Positions 14,274-22,351 of a stretch of 64,000 bases of DNA are shown in pieces. This DNA comes from Lachnospiraceae bacterium. Lineage in GTDB: Bacteria > Bacillota > Clostridia > Lachnospirales > Lachnospiraceae. Both the position numbers and the translations under genes were made by a program. Where the stretch lies: positions 1-64,000 of the forward strand of contig JAFUPV010000002.1 in the NCBI GenBank assembly GCA_017472605.1, written 5' to 3'. The notes under the pieces are model-generated. The model was given only the letters and a program-made list of their open reading frames with translations. It was not told the origin of the DNA and did not search any database. Numbering within the stretch: the first letter of the stretch is position 1; each line of letters begins with the position of its first letter.

Positions 14274-16148
14274 TTACTCCTTCTTCTCCGCATAATACTG
14301 CGCCTGCGCGTTCCACAGCTCTGCATATTTTCCATTGGCATCTGCCAGCAGCGCCTCATGGGTTCCCTGCTGGATTACTGCCCCGTCGTGGAAGACAGCG
14401 ATTTCGTCGCAGAACTTGCAGGAAGAGAGACGATGGCTGATGTAGATGGCCGTCTTGTCACCGGAAATGTCGTTGAACCGGGAATAGATCTCCGCTTCGG
14501 CAATGGGGTCAAGGGCGGCGGTCGGCTCATCCAGGATGATAAACGGCGCGTTTTTGTACAGAGCACGGGCAATGGCGATTTTCTGTGCCTCGCCGCCGGA
14601 AACCTCAACGCCGTCCTCTGTGAATTCCCGATAAAGCGGAGTGTCCAGACCGTCCGGCATGGAGGCCAGCCGGTCGCCAAAGCCGGCATCCGTCAGCGCC
14701 TGTTTGACCGGTTCCCTGTCATAGCGGACGCTTCCTGCCACATTGGCACCCAGCGGCTGGGACAGCAGCTGAAAATCCTGGAACACAACGGAAAAGATAT
14801 CCATGTAATCCCGGTAATTGTACTTGCGGATGTCAATGCCGTTGAGCAGAATCTGTCCTTCCTGCGGGTCGTAGAGACGGCACAGAAGCTTGATGAAGGT
14901 TGTTTTTCCGCTGCCGTTTTCTCCGACGATTGCAAGCCGCCTGCCGACCTTGAATTTCATGGAAACGTTTTTCAGCGCCCAGTTCTCTGCACCAGGATAC
15001 CGGAAGGAAACATTCCGAAACTCCACCTCATAGTTCCGGTCCGCACGCTTCTCTGTTGTCAGGCTTCCCTGATACATGGCATTGGGAATGTCCAGGAATT
15101 CAAAGGTCTTTTCCAGATAAGGAGTGTTCGTCTTCATGATGCCGTTTACTTCGGTCAGTTCAAAAAGGCTGGTGGCCAGCGCCGTGGCTGCACCCACATA
15201 CTGGGTAACGGCTCCCACATCAAAGGCCCCGCCCCATGCCTTCAGACAGGTAAACACATAGACAAATCCGGTGATCAGGGCCGTGACTGCCACGCCAAGA
15301 CCGGAATAGATTCCAAGAGGTCCCCGTGCCAGCCTGCCCACCGGTCCGTCTGTGCTGAATGCGGTTCTTCCATTCCAGTAGGCAGAAACCAGCTTCTGCT
15401 GCTGATAGATCCGGATATCCGCGCTCCTCCCTTTCTTCATTCCGATAAATCCAAAGAAACTGAACAGCCGGTTTCCCATCGTCGAATCCTCCGATGCACT
15501 GCTCCAGCAGGCGATGGATTTCAGGTTAAACCATCCCGCCAGCAGAATCACGGAAACCATCAGAAGGGCCAGAACAAGAACAAATACCGGATGATTCAGC
15601 ACAGTCAGCCTTCCTGCGCTCTCCGGAACCGGCGTGGTAAACAGGCTGACCGTCAGGGCAATTCCGCTGAGAATACCCACAATTCCGCTCAATCCCAGCT
15701 TACAGATATCAGGCGTCCGCATCAGTCCCCAGCCGGACCAGTTTTCATTTTCCTTAATCTGAGCGCGAAGATCATGGGTTTCCTGTTTATCCATGTCGGC
15801 ATAGTCCAGAGAAAACATCTTGCGCGCAAACAGCAGCTCCTTGCGTCCCCACAGATCATCCAGAAGCGTTTCATACCGCTGATGCAGGAATGCCTTCAAA
15901 ACGGCGCACAGTCCGGAACAGAGAACGCCGGCAATGACCCATTTCCACAGCACATCTGCCCGGCGCAGCAATGCCAGTTCTTTCAGAATCTGCGCGGAGA
16001 AGAAAACGGTCACATAGGGCAGCAGTGCGGAAACAATGGAAAACAGAACACTGACCGGGAACAGCTTCGGTCCGATGGTATGGAGCTCCTTCGCTGCCCG
16101 CAGATGCATCTTCAGTGCATAGCGCACAGTTCCTTTTTCCTTCTTCAT
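14274..16148 (-). CDS. ABC exporter half-transporter (permease plus ATPase), second of a pair
   Basis: 624 residues: an N-terminal six-helix membrane domain (about 25-350) and an ATPase domain. Walker A is VGENGSGKTT (near residue 406), the signature is VSGGEAQKIAIARAL and Walker B is PFIILDEPTAALDP. Its start overlaps the stop of the upstream half-transporter (TGATG), so the two are translated together and probably form a heterodimer. Peptide or lipid-linked export is typical for the family. The gene lies behind a LytTR/GHKL pair, so export may be signal-controlled. The paralogous module is at 49519-54777. Confidence 0.93.
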   Translation of the reverse strand: MKKEKGTVRYALKMHLRAAKELHTIGPKLFPVSVLFSIVSALLPYVTVFFSAQILKELALLRRADVLWKWVIAGVLCSGLCAVLKAFLHQRYETLLDDLWGRKELLFARKMFSLDYADMDKQETHDLRAQIKENENWSGWGLMRTPDICKLGLSGIVGILSGIALTVSLFTTPVPESAGRLTVLNHPVFVLVLALLMVSVILLAGWFNLKSIACWSSASEDSTMGNRLFSFFGFIGMKKGRSADIRIYQQQKLVSAYWNGRTAFSTDGPVGRLARGPLGIYSGLGVAVTALITGFVYVFTCLKAWGGAFDVGAVTQYVGAATALATSLFELTEVNGIMKTNTPYLEKTFEFLDIPNAMYQGSLTTEKRADRNYEVEFRNVSFRYPGAENWALKNVSMKFKVGRRLAIVGENGSGKTTFIKLLCRLYDPQEGQILLNGIDIRKYNYRDYMDIFSVVFQDFQLLSQPLGANVAGSVRYDREPVKQALTDAGFGDRLASMPDGLDTPLYREFTEDGVEVSGGEAQKIAIARALYKNAPFIILDEPTAALDPIAEAEIYSRFNDISGDKTAIYISHRLSSCKFCDEIAVFHDGAVIQQGTHEALLADANGKYAELWNAQAQYYAEKKE

Positions 16149-17956
16149 CAGAATTCCCTCCCTTCCTGATAGTAACGGCTCTGGACTTCAAACAGCTTCG
16201 CATATTCACCGTCTGCTGCCAGAAGCTCATCATGAGTTCCTTCCTCAAGGATGCGGCCGTCCGCAACAAAGATGATCCGGTCACAGAACCGGGTGGACGC
16301 CAGACGATGGGAAATGAACAGCGATGTCTTTCCCCTGGTCATGTCGTTATATTTCATGTAGATATCGTTTTCGGCAATGGGATCGAAGGCTGCCGTCGGT
16401 TCGTCCAGCAGCAGGATCGGGCCATCCTTATAGAGGGCTCTTGCCAGCATCAGACGCTGGGTCTGTCCGCCGGAGAACAGGACGCCGTCCAGATAGACTT
16501 CCCGCCCCACATGGGTGTTCAGACCCGCAGGCAGATCGGCAATGGTCTGCGTCAGTCCGGCTTTTTGGATGCAGTCTTCCATTTTCACCCAGTCGATGTT
16601 TTTGTCTGTCTGAGCGATGTTTTCTGCAACCGTCACATCAAGAATGGAGAATTCCTGGAAAACCGCACTGAACAGCCCGTAATATTCCCGACGGTTATAC
16701 GCCCGAATGTCCTGCCCGTTGAGCAGAACCCGTCCCCCAGTCGGATCAAACAGACCGCACAGAAGCTTCACCAGCGTCGTTTTTCCCGCACCGTTCAGAC
16801 CAACAATTGCCAGCTTCTCACCGGGATGAACCGTCAGATCCAGCTCATGGATCGTGTCCTTTGCCGCGCCCGGATAGCGGAAGGATACCTTCTCCAGCTT
16901 CAGTTCCCAGGAATCGGCTTTTTCAATCGGCTTCCCTTCTTCGAACAGGAACGGTTCCGGGTACTCCAGAAACTCCCGGATGCAGGAAATGTCCAGACTC
17001 TGCTTATGAAGCTCAGAAACCTGCTGCAGAATTCCCATCACCCAGGTGGTGAAGGTAGAGACTGCAGTAAAGTACAGAAGAAATTCCGGAACACTCAGAT
17101 TCTCCTCCAGCGCCATCCGGATCAGATACACATAGGCAATTCCGTTGCGGGCCATGGTCAGAACCGCTTCGGTCAGCTCTGCCAGCAGACACATCCGTTC
17201 CACCCGGTACCGGAAGCCCAGATACAGATCATGTACCTGATCAATCAGTTCATTCAGCCAGTTCTGCAGACCAAAAATCCGGATATCCTTTGCAATAGTT
17301 ACGGACTCTGCTTTCTCACGGATATAACACTTTTTCACATAATACTGCTCTTCCGCGTCCCGGTGCGCAAACCTCCAGTTGCTGACATAGCGGGACACAA
17401 GAAACCCTGCTGCGCATGTGGCAATGACCACCAGAAGCAAAACCGGATCCAGTCGGGAAAGAATCGTCAGATAAACCAGAAAACCGCCGACGTTCTGCAG
17501 AAGACCAGTCAGCGCCGCCCAGATGTACTCCGCTGCCGCCCGGTTGCTCTCCGTTGCCATGTGGGCTTTCTCACGCAGCTTGATGAACTCTCCATCCAGT
17601 GTATTGGGATACGAAGTCATGTTGGACTTTTTTCCGATTTCTCCAATGATCACGCACCGCACATCCACCCGGGGAAACATGGTGTTCTGATTGATGTATT
17701 CCCGGAATCCCATGATCAGAAACAGAGCCGCAGTAAAGAAGCCAATGGTTCCAAGCAGTGTTCCAAACGGTGCCTTCTGCTCCACACAGGTCAGAATCTC
17801 CGGTGCAATGTACAGCTGAGCCAGATTGTAACCAACCTCCAGCCCGGCAGTCAGCAGGCAGAAAAGAATGACCCGCTTCCTGATTTTCCACGCAAGCCCC
17901 AGCATCCACGCCACATTTTGTACGACATTATATTTCGGTTTCTTTGTCTCTTTCAT
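16148..17956 (-). CDS. ABC exporter half-transporter (permease plus ATPase), first of a pair
   Basis: 602 residues: membrane domain (about 20-330) and ATPase domain with Walker A VGLNGAGKTT (near residue 385), signature FSGGQTQRLMLARAL and Walker B PILLLDEPTAAFDP. Both halves have intact-looking nucleotide sites, including the E after Walker B and an H-loop (ISHRL). A GAGG ribosome site precedes ATG 17956. A strong terminator lies about 85 bases upstream, after the kinase gene, and no clear promoter is visible between them, so the exporter may be made by regulated read-through. Confidence 0.93.
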   Translation of the reverse strand: MKETKKPKYNVVQNVAWMLGLAWKIRKRVILFCLLTAGLEVGYNLAQLYIAPEILTCVEQKAPFGTLLGTIGFFTAALFLIMGFREYINQNTMFPRVDVRCVIIGEIGKKSNMTSYPNTLDGEFIKLREKAHMATESNRAAAEYIWAALTGLLQNVGGFLVYLTILSRLDPVLLLVVIATCAAGFLVSRYVSNWRFAHRDAEEQYYVKKCYIREKAESVTIAKDIRIFGLQNWLNELIDQVHDLYLGFRYRVERMCLLAELTEAVLTMARNGIAYVYLIRMALEENLSVPEFLLYFTAVSTFTTWVMGILQQVSELHKQSLDISCIREFLEYPEPFLFEEGKPIEKADSWELKLEKVSFRYPGAAKDTIHELDLTVHPGEKLAIVGLNGAGKTTLVKLLCGLFDPTGGRVLLNGQDIRAYNRREYYGLFSAVFQEFSILDVTVAENIAQTDKNIDWVKMEDCIQKAGLTQTIADLPAGLNTHVGREVYLDGVLFSGGQTQRLMLARALYKDGPILLLDEPTAAFDPIAENDIYMKYNDMTRGKTSLFISHRLASTRFCDRIIFVADGRILEEGTHDELLAADGEYAKLFEVQSRYYQEGREF

Positions 17957-18041
17957 TTCAAACCTCCATTCGCTATAACCACCCCTTCGCCGCGGTTCGA
18001 TGGTTCACCGGGCAGAATTGATGTACTGGACTCATCCTATC

Positions 18042-18073
18042 ACAAAAAAACATCCCCGGTACATTCCGGGGAC
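18042..18073 (-). terminator. Terminator between two-component genes and ABC genes
   Basis: Read on the minus strand, CCCCGGAATGTACCGGGG is followed by ATG and seven T. It is a strong intrinsic terminator between the kinase stop (18128) and the exporter start (17956). Confidence 0.85.
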
Positions 18074-18127
18074 GAATTGTTTCATTTTGGTGACGAACTG
18101 CACCGACATATCCTGCCTGACTGCCAG

Positions 18128-18790
18128 TCACACCTGCGGAATCAGAATTTCCGTCGTAAACGCGCCATCCTCACTGTTCCGGCTCAGGTATCCGTCCAGC
18201 CGCTCGATGATGGCGTCAATGCGCACAAGGCCAAAGCCATGGCCGTCTCCTTTGGTGGTTCGAAACAGCTTTCCCACCTTCTCCAGCTTCTTTTCCGCAG
18301 TCAAGTTGGTAAACGAAATGTAGAGCTGGGTGCCCTTCATGTCCATGTACACCCGGATCAGCCGCTCTTCCTCCGGAAGAGACAAACTGGCTTCAATGGC
18401 GTTGTCAAAGAGGTTGCCCAGAATGCAGCACAGATCCAGCTCCGACATGCGCAGTTTCACCGGGACATGGGCATCACACTGCACGGTGATGGCTCTGGAC
18501 TGAGCCAGAGAGATCTTGCTGTTCAGGATGGCATCTGCCATGGCATTTCCTGTCTTGACCACGGTATCCACCGTGTTCAGATCCGTATCCAGTTCATCCA
18601 GATATGCCCGGATTCCATCCATGTCGCCGTTTGCCGCCAGCACTTTCATCATCTGGATGTGATTGCGGTAATCATGCCGCCAGCCGCGGATCTGCCGATA
18701 CATGTTTTCCACTTCCTGATAGTGGGTCTCGATCAGCTCCCGCTGATAAGCGGCAATTCGCTTGTCAATCTGTCTGGAAACAATGGACAT
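18128..18790 (-). CDS. GHKL sensor histidine kinase without membrane domain
   Basis: 220 residues. The likely phosphorylated histidine is H39 in WRHDYRNHIQ. The ATP-binding part shows the N-box GNLFDNAIEA (about 124) and a G-box DGHGFGLVRID (about 192). Relatives such as AgrC or VirS carry six to seven membrane helices before the H-box; none exist here, so the signal must be cytoplasmic or come from a partner. It is read together with the response regulator just upstream. A nearly parallel kinase is encoded at 53293-53991. Confidence 0.88.
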   Translation of the reverse strand: MSIVSRQIDKRIAAYQRELIETHYQEVENMYRQIRGWRHDYRNHIQMMKVLAANGDMDGIRAYLDELDTDLNTVDTVVKTGNAMADAILNSKISLAQSRAITVQCDAHVPVKLRMSELDLCCILGNLFDNAIEASLSLPEEERLIRVYMDMKGTQLYISFTNLTAEKKLEKVGKLFRTTKGDGHGFGLVRIDAIIERLDGYLSRNSEDGAFTTEILIPQV

Positions 18791-18801
18791 GGGACACCTC
18801 C

Positions 18802-19500
18802 TTATGTACGTGCGATGATTGCCCGGTTCAGCGGCTCATAGGCTCCTCTGGGCAGAGGCAGCGCCGTACCGTCCGACAGGCGGACTTCCGTTCTTGTGAC
18901 ACGCTGGATGTGTTTCAGATTCACAATCAGGCTCCGCCCTGCCCGGTAAAAGCGGTCATCCAGCTCTTTTTCAAACTCGCCAAGGCTCCGTTTCACGGTA
19001 TACTCATTTCTGCCGTGAACCGTCACATAGTTCTGCCGCACATCCAGATAGCGGATCTCATAGAAGGGAATCCGCACCATCTCACCGGACAGTTCCAGAT
19101 TCAGGCATCGTTCTTCCTGTTTCCGCTTTTCCAGCGCCCGGTCCAGAACAGTAAACAGCTTTTCGCCATTCACCGGCTTCATCAGGTAATGGAGAGCAGC
19201 CACCTCATAGCCTTCCGCAATGTAGTCGGAATAGCCGGTAACAAACACGATCTGCACAGCCTCATTGTCCCTGCGCACCTGCTTCGCCATGGTCACGCCA
19301 TCCATCGCACCCATCTCAATGTCCAGCAGCAGAATGTCCCACGCCTTGTCTTCGGCATAGTGAAACAGAAAGCTTTCGGCGGAAGGAAACAGCGCCGTCT
19401 GAACGCTGACCTGACGGTCAGACGACCAGCGCGTCAGAAGATTCTGCACAAATTCCAGATCTTTTTTGTTGTCGTCAACGATTGCGATTCGATATGCCAT
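18802..19500 (-). CDS. LytTR-family response regulator
   Basis: 232 residues: receiver domain with the acidic pair D9/D10, phosphorylation site D60 in LLLDIEMGAMDG and a K in HYLMKPV; then a LytTR DNA-binding domain from about residue 130 (RYLDVRQNYVTVHG). LytTR regulators bind short direct repeats upstream of target operons. AAAGGAGG precedes the ATG, and a good promoter lies 20-50 bases further up. The kinase gene follows after 11 bases. The adjacent ABC exporter is the natural target, but I could not see a clear binding repeat. Confidence 0.9.
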   Translation of the reverse strand: MAYRIAIVDDNKKDLEFVQNLLTRWSSDRQVSVQTALFPSAESFLFHYAEDKAWDILLLDIEMGAMDGVTMAKQVRRDNEAVQIVFVTGYSDYIAEGYEVAALHYLMKPVNGEKLFTVLDRALEKRKQEERCLNLELSGEMVRIPFYEIRYLDVRQNYVTVHGRNEYTVKRSLGEFEKELDDRFYRAGRSLIVNLKHIQRVTRTEVRLSDGTALPLPRGAYEPLNRAIIART

Positions 19501-19520
19501 GGTCTGCCTCCTTTTTGTTT

Positions 19521-19549
19521 ATTATAAGGCTTTCTGGATAGTTGTGCAA
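19521..19549 (-). promoter_or_regulatory. Promoter of the first two-component operon
   Basis: Minus strand TTGCAC (19549-19544), 17 bp, TATAAT (19526-19521), just ahead of the response regulator. Confidence 0.75.
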
Positions 19550-19608
19550 GAACAAACTCCCGTGCACTCTTAATCGGTTATCTATTTTCCATTTTTAATA
19601 AATCTCTA

Positions 19609-19637
19609 TTGCTCTATTTCATTATATTTGATATAAT
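19609..19637 (+). promoter_or_regulatory. Toxin mRNA promoter, unit 1
   Basis: TTGCTC (19609-19614), 17 bp, TATAAT (19632-19637). The transcript should start near 19644, at the beginning of the GGGAAACC segment. Confidence 0.75.
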
Positions 19638-19726
19638 AAACTCCGGGAAACCGAAGCCAGGCGGCTTACCCTCCTTCACGGAGGGACAAAGAAACCCTCC
19701 AGACGCAACGAAAGGAGGGGATGCAA

Positions 19727-19816
19727 ATGGTTACATATTCTGATTTATTTCAGTTTTGTCTACTTATTTGTGGAATCATTGGTCTGTGTATTCAGATCTT
19801 TGATGCAAGAAAATAG
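19727..19816 (+). CDS. 29-residue hydrophobic peptide, candidate type I toxin, unit 1
   Basis: The peptide begins MVTYSDLFQF, continues with one hydrophobic membrane-spanning stretch and ends in a short charged tail (DARK). This layout matches holin-like/type I toxins of Firmicutes. ATG 19727 is preferred because it is eight bases after AGGAGG; ATG 19721 is too close. In the mRNA, CCCTCC at 19695-19700 can pair with GGAGGG at 19714-19719 and hide the ribosome site; a further CCCTCC/GGAGGG hairpin lies at 19669-19685. The 5' end (GGGAAACC and GCGGCTTACCCTC) is complementary to the 3' end (19872-19895), as in other type I toxin mRNAs. Confidence 0.75.
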   Translation: MVTYSDLFQFCLLICGIIGLCIQIFDARK

Positions 19817-19819
19817 CCG

Positions 19820-19898
19820 CCATTACCGCAAATAATGACGGCTGCCCTGTAAAGGGTATACACGAATTATTGAGGGTAAGCCGCTCTGGTTTCCCCTT
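19820..19898 (-). ncRNA. Candidate antisense antitoxin RNA, unit 1
   Basis: A minus-strand promoter at 19905-19933 (TTGCAT, 17 bp, TATATT) should start an RNA near 19898 running leftwards over the 3' end of the toxin message. The hairpin GCCGCCATTA/TAATGACGGC near 19816-19842 could end it or the sense RNA. The RNA end shown here is a guess. Confidence 0.55.
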
Positions 19899-19904
19899 AT
19901 TTAT

Positions 19905-19933
19905 AATATACTCCTACTCCCTTGGAAATGCAA
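19905..19933 (-). promoter_or_regulatory. Antisense RNA promoter, unit 1
   Basis: Minus strand TTGCAT (19933-19928), 17 bp, TATATT (19910-19905). The same boxes and spacing recur in unit 2. Confidence 0.7.
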
Positions 19934-19983
19934 GTTCTTTTTTTCAAAATGGCAAATCTATTTCTCTATTTGAGAATTCATTA

Positions 19984-20012
19984 TTGTTTAATACCGATAT
20001 ATCTGTTATAAT
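19984..20012 (+). promoter_or_regulatory. Toxin mRNA promoter, unit 2
   Basis: TTGTTT (19984-19989), 17 bp, TATAAT (20007-20012). Same architecture as unit 1. Confidence 0.75.
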
Positions 20013-20024
20013 AAATCCGGGAAA

Positions 20025-20070
20025 TCCGATCGAACGTGTCACCGGCACGTTCGCCTAGATGTATAAACAA
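20025..20070 (+). repeat. 46-bp palindromic element inserted in the unit 2 leader
   Basis: Compared with unit 1, 46 bp starting TCCGATCGAACG and ending TGTATAAACAA are inserted between GGGAAA and CCGAAGCC. They contain the palindrome CGAACGTG/CACGTTCG. Nearly the same 46 bp occurs at 22579-22624, so this is a small dispersed repeat. Confidence 0.8.
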
Positions 20071-20146
20071 CCGAAGCCAGGCGGCTTACCCTCCTTCACG
20101 GAGGGACAACAAAACCCTCCAGACACAGCGAAAGGAGGGGATGCAA

Positions 20147-20236
20147 ATGGTTACATATTCTGATTTATTTCAGTTTTGTTTACTCATTTGTGGCATCATT
20201 GGTCTGTGCATTCAGATCTTTGATGCAAGAAAATAG
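20147..20236 (+). CDS. 29-residue hydrophobic peptide, candidate type I toxin, unit 2
   Basis: The peptide is identical to that of unit 1 (starts MVTYSDLFQF, ends DARK), while the DNA differs at several third codon positions. This indicates selection on the peptide rather than a recent copy. The ribosome site, the sequestering CCCTCC and the 3' complementary segment (20292-20315) are all kept. The leader carries the 46-bp insertion. Tandem copies of type I toxin units are known in other Firmicutes and enterobacteria. Confidence 0.75.
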   Translation: MVTYSDLFQFCLLICGIIGLCIQIFDARK

Positions 20237-20239
20237 CCG

Positions 20240-20318
20240 CCATTACCAGCACTAATGACGGCTGCCCTGTAAAGGGTAAGTAACCATTGTTGAGGGTAAG
20301 CCGCTCTGGTTTCCCTCT
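20240..20318 (-). ncRNA. Candidate antisense antitoxin RNA, unit 2
   Basis: A minus-strand promoter at 20325-20353 should start this RNA near 20318, opposite the 3' part of the toxin message. Its 5' sequence resembles the 5' sequence of the sense RNA because the unit ends are inverted repeats. End not determined. Confidence 0.55.
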
Positions 20319-20324
20319 GTCTAT

Positions 20325-20353
20325 AATATACTCCGGATCATCTGGAAATGCAA
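20325..20353 (-). promoter_or_regulatory. Antisense RNA promoter, unit 2
   Basis: Minus strand TTGCAT (20353-20348), 17 bp, TATATT (20330-20325), identical boxes to unit 1. Confidence 0.7.
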
Positions 20354-20408
20354 GTTCTTTTTCCAAAATGAGGAATCTTTTTTCTCTATTCAAGAACTTT
20401 GTATTCCT

Positions 20409-21452
20409 CTATTCCACTACATCATCTGCTGCCTGTTTTCCTTCAGCATCCCCCTTCCACTCCTTCCGGTACTGCAGCGGCGTTTTTCCCTCCCGCTCCC
20501 TGAACAGACGAATGAAATGGGAAGGCTGGTTCATCCCGCAGGCCGCTCCGACTGCCGCCACTGGCTCCTGTGAATACTTCAGCATTTCTTTGGCGCAGGA
20601 CATCCGAACCTCGATCAGATATTCATAAGGTGAAATGCCGATCCAGCGCCCGAACTCCTTGACCAGATAAAATTTGCTGACATGCAGGGAAGCTGCCAGG
20701 TTCTCCAGATTGATTTTCTGCGCAAAATGCTTTTCCATGTACCGCTGTGCAGTCCGAATGAATTCCGGAACCGCGCTTGAAGACTGTTTCCTTGCCGAGC
20801 GGTGCAGAACCAGTTCCGTCAGGATGTTCACGATGGAGCGCATGGTACAGACCTCAGTTGTGGCACTTCGCGGCTGATTCGCGGCGAGAATTTCCCAGAG
20901 CTGTTTTTCGATCTGCGTTCCAATCGTTCCGACCTTTAAGCCGGTTTCTCCCATCTGTGAACTGACCGTTCCAACCGGTGAGCCGATTTCTCCCATCTGC
21001 AAACTGGACACTCCGACCTGTGAGCTGATCTCCCGAATCCGTGGAGCGGTTTCTTCTATTATATAGAACCCCTCCTGAACAAACTGCTGATAATACCCCA
21101 GCGCTCCCGCTCCGTTTAAATGAAGCCACAAAAACTCCCACTGCTTCCCTTTCTCCGTATGATACTCATGGTAGTTCATACAGTGAATAAAGAAACAGCT
21201 TCCCGGCCGCAGCCGGTACTCCTTTTCCTCGTAGGTCAGAACACCTTCTCCCGAAAGGGTGTAGACCACAAGAAACGAATTCAGGCCGACCCGTTCCGTA
21301 AAATAGGGCCACTCGGTCCGAAAGTAGCCTGCCTCCTGCATGTAAAACAGGTCATTTTTCACTGCATTTCCCGGTATCCCATACAGCCGGATGGAATCAC
21401 TGGACCAGGCATGGGATGCCTTTTCCTGATACGTTCTGCTTGTCCTGTCCAT
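20409..21452 (-). CDS. AraC-family transcriptional regulator with repeat linker
   Basis: 347 residues from ATG 21452 (GGAGGCGCT upstream; a GTG lies at 21467). An N-terminal cupin-like sensing domain (LRPGSCFFIHCMNYHEYHT near residue 85) precedes a C-terminal double helix-turn-helix (NLENLAASLHVSKFYLVKEF and AVGAACGMNQPSHFIRLFRE). Between them, about residues 145-185, is an unusual array with 14-residue period (SLQMGEIGSPVGTV/SSQMGETGLKVGTI), not part of the family. It probably controls glycan genes nearby; GH29 is the nearest intact candidate. Confidence 0.88.
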   Translation of the reverse strand: MDRTSRTYQEKASHAWSSDSIRLYGIPGNAVKNDLFYMQEAGYFRTEWPYFTERVGLNSFLVVYTLSGEGVLTYEEKEYRLRPGSCFFIHCMNYHEYHTEKGKQWEFLWLHLNGAGALGYYQQFVQEGFYIIEETAPRIREISSQVGVSSLQMGEIGSPVGTVSSQMGETGLKVGTIGTQIEKQLWEILAANQPRSATTEVCTMRSIVNILTELVLHRSARKQSSSAVPEFIRTAQRYMEKHFAQKINLENLAASLHVSKFYLVKEFGRWIGISPYEYLIEVRMSCAKEMLKYSQEPVAAVGAACGMNQPSHFIRLFREREGKTPLQYRKEWKGDAEGKQAADDVVE

Positions 21453-21698
21453 AGCGCCTCCAAACACAACAACATTCTGCTATTTCTCGCCATCATTATC
21501 GGATGTTTTTTTCATCATAACCGGATATAATCAATTTGTAAAGACATTTTTGGACGGATTTCTCTGTATCATGCCTGCGCAAAGCCGCCGGGGCATGCAG
21601 ACAACAAACCGCTATTTTAAGGAGGTATTATGAATCAGTTAAAAGCGACAAAACGTCACCGCATCTGCTGCTTTCACTCATTTCAGCGCAGAAACAAC

Positions 21699-21732
21699 CG
21701 GGGCAGTGTATCAATTCTGGTACACTGCCCCG
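21699..21732. terminator. Bidirectional hairpin terminator
   Basis: CGGGGCAGTGTA (21699-21710) pairs perfectly with TACACTGCCCCG (21721-21732). A T-rich tract follows on the plus strand and TTGTTT on the minus strand. It lies beyond the GH28 remnant. Confidence 0.75.
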
Positions 21733-21743
21733 ATATTTTCTTC

Positions 21744-22004
21744 TTATTCGCCAATGCTCACATCATCCAACGTTATCACATCCCGCGTATTACACCTTCT
21801 CGGCTTCACTGAAATCTCCTCCAACACCAGCTCATCCACATGTCTCGCCCAGATCCCGCAGGCATCCACATCTCCATGAGCATTGCTCTCCGGGTATGAA
21901 TTCAAAAACTCCTCAATGACCTCCGGAACCATCACAATCTCCTGATTGTCGCGATATTCCACAGAAAAATCACGAATTTTCACATGACTCACAGCCCGGC
22001 GCAC
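21744..22004 (-). pseudogene. C-terminal fragment of a GH28-like (polygalacturonase-type) gene
   Basis: About 85 residues remain: VKIRDFSVEYRDNQEIVMVP ... FLNSYPESNAHGDVDACGIW ... VKPRRCNTRDVITLDDV. This fits the last parallel-beta-helix turns of GH28 or related pectin-active enzymes. The catalytic part is absent. It is joined, in another frame, to the front of a GH38 gene. Confidence 0.55.
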
Positions 22005-22351
22005 CGGGACAGATCAAACGTCCCATGATTTGCATCCAATGCCTGCTGCACATGTCCGTTTCTGATAACAAGAAACTGCGGATCCAGCGGATTCCACCCC
22101 TGTTTTCCACCTGTGAGAACACGGCATTTCACATGCCTGTCCCTGTACTTCTCCGGAATCTCAAAAGATGCCCGGAACCGGTACCAGGAATCGTTGCTTC
22201 CCAAGTAGCTTCCCTCATGGAACGGCTTCCAGCCTGCGGATCCATCCCTGCTCTCACTGAAATCGACCTTAGAAATCGTTATTCGCTCCTGTTCAATGGT
22301 TCCTTTCAGAATGTTTAAAAATTGTTCCGTTCTTTCCAATATAAAAGCCAT
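21989..22351 (-). pseudogene. N-terminal fragment of a GH38 alpha-mannosidase
   Basis: About 115 residues remain: the start, then WYRFRASFEIPEKYRD and VLTGGKQGWNPLDPQFLVIR followed by ALDANH, which is the N-terminal beta-domain of GH38 enzymes (xPQFLVYxNGxxxQGLDxNH). Full enzymes exceed 900 residues. The frame ends just after fusion to GH28 sequence, so a deletion joined the two genes. Confidence 0.65.

Noticed and set aside
16115-18841. Very long open frame on the plus strand (over 900 codons) opposite ABC and kinase genes
   Set aside because: It is an antisense shadow: the minus strand encodes well-defined ABC transporter and kinase motifs, and the plus-strand peptide has no family features. 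The same applies to other long antisense frames such as 14013-16169, 22723-24258, 55006-56907 and 59101-61269.
21630-21812. Plus-strand 60-codon frame with a good AAGGAGG site (MNQLKATKRHR)
   Set aside because: It runs straight through a perfect 12-bp terminator hairpin and then antisense to a GH28 remnant. A short basic leader peptide remains possible but is not supported.
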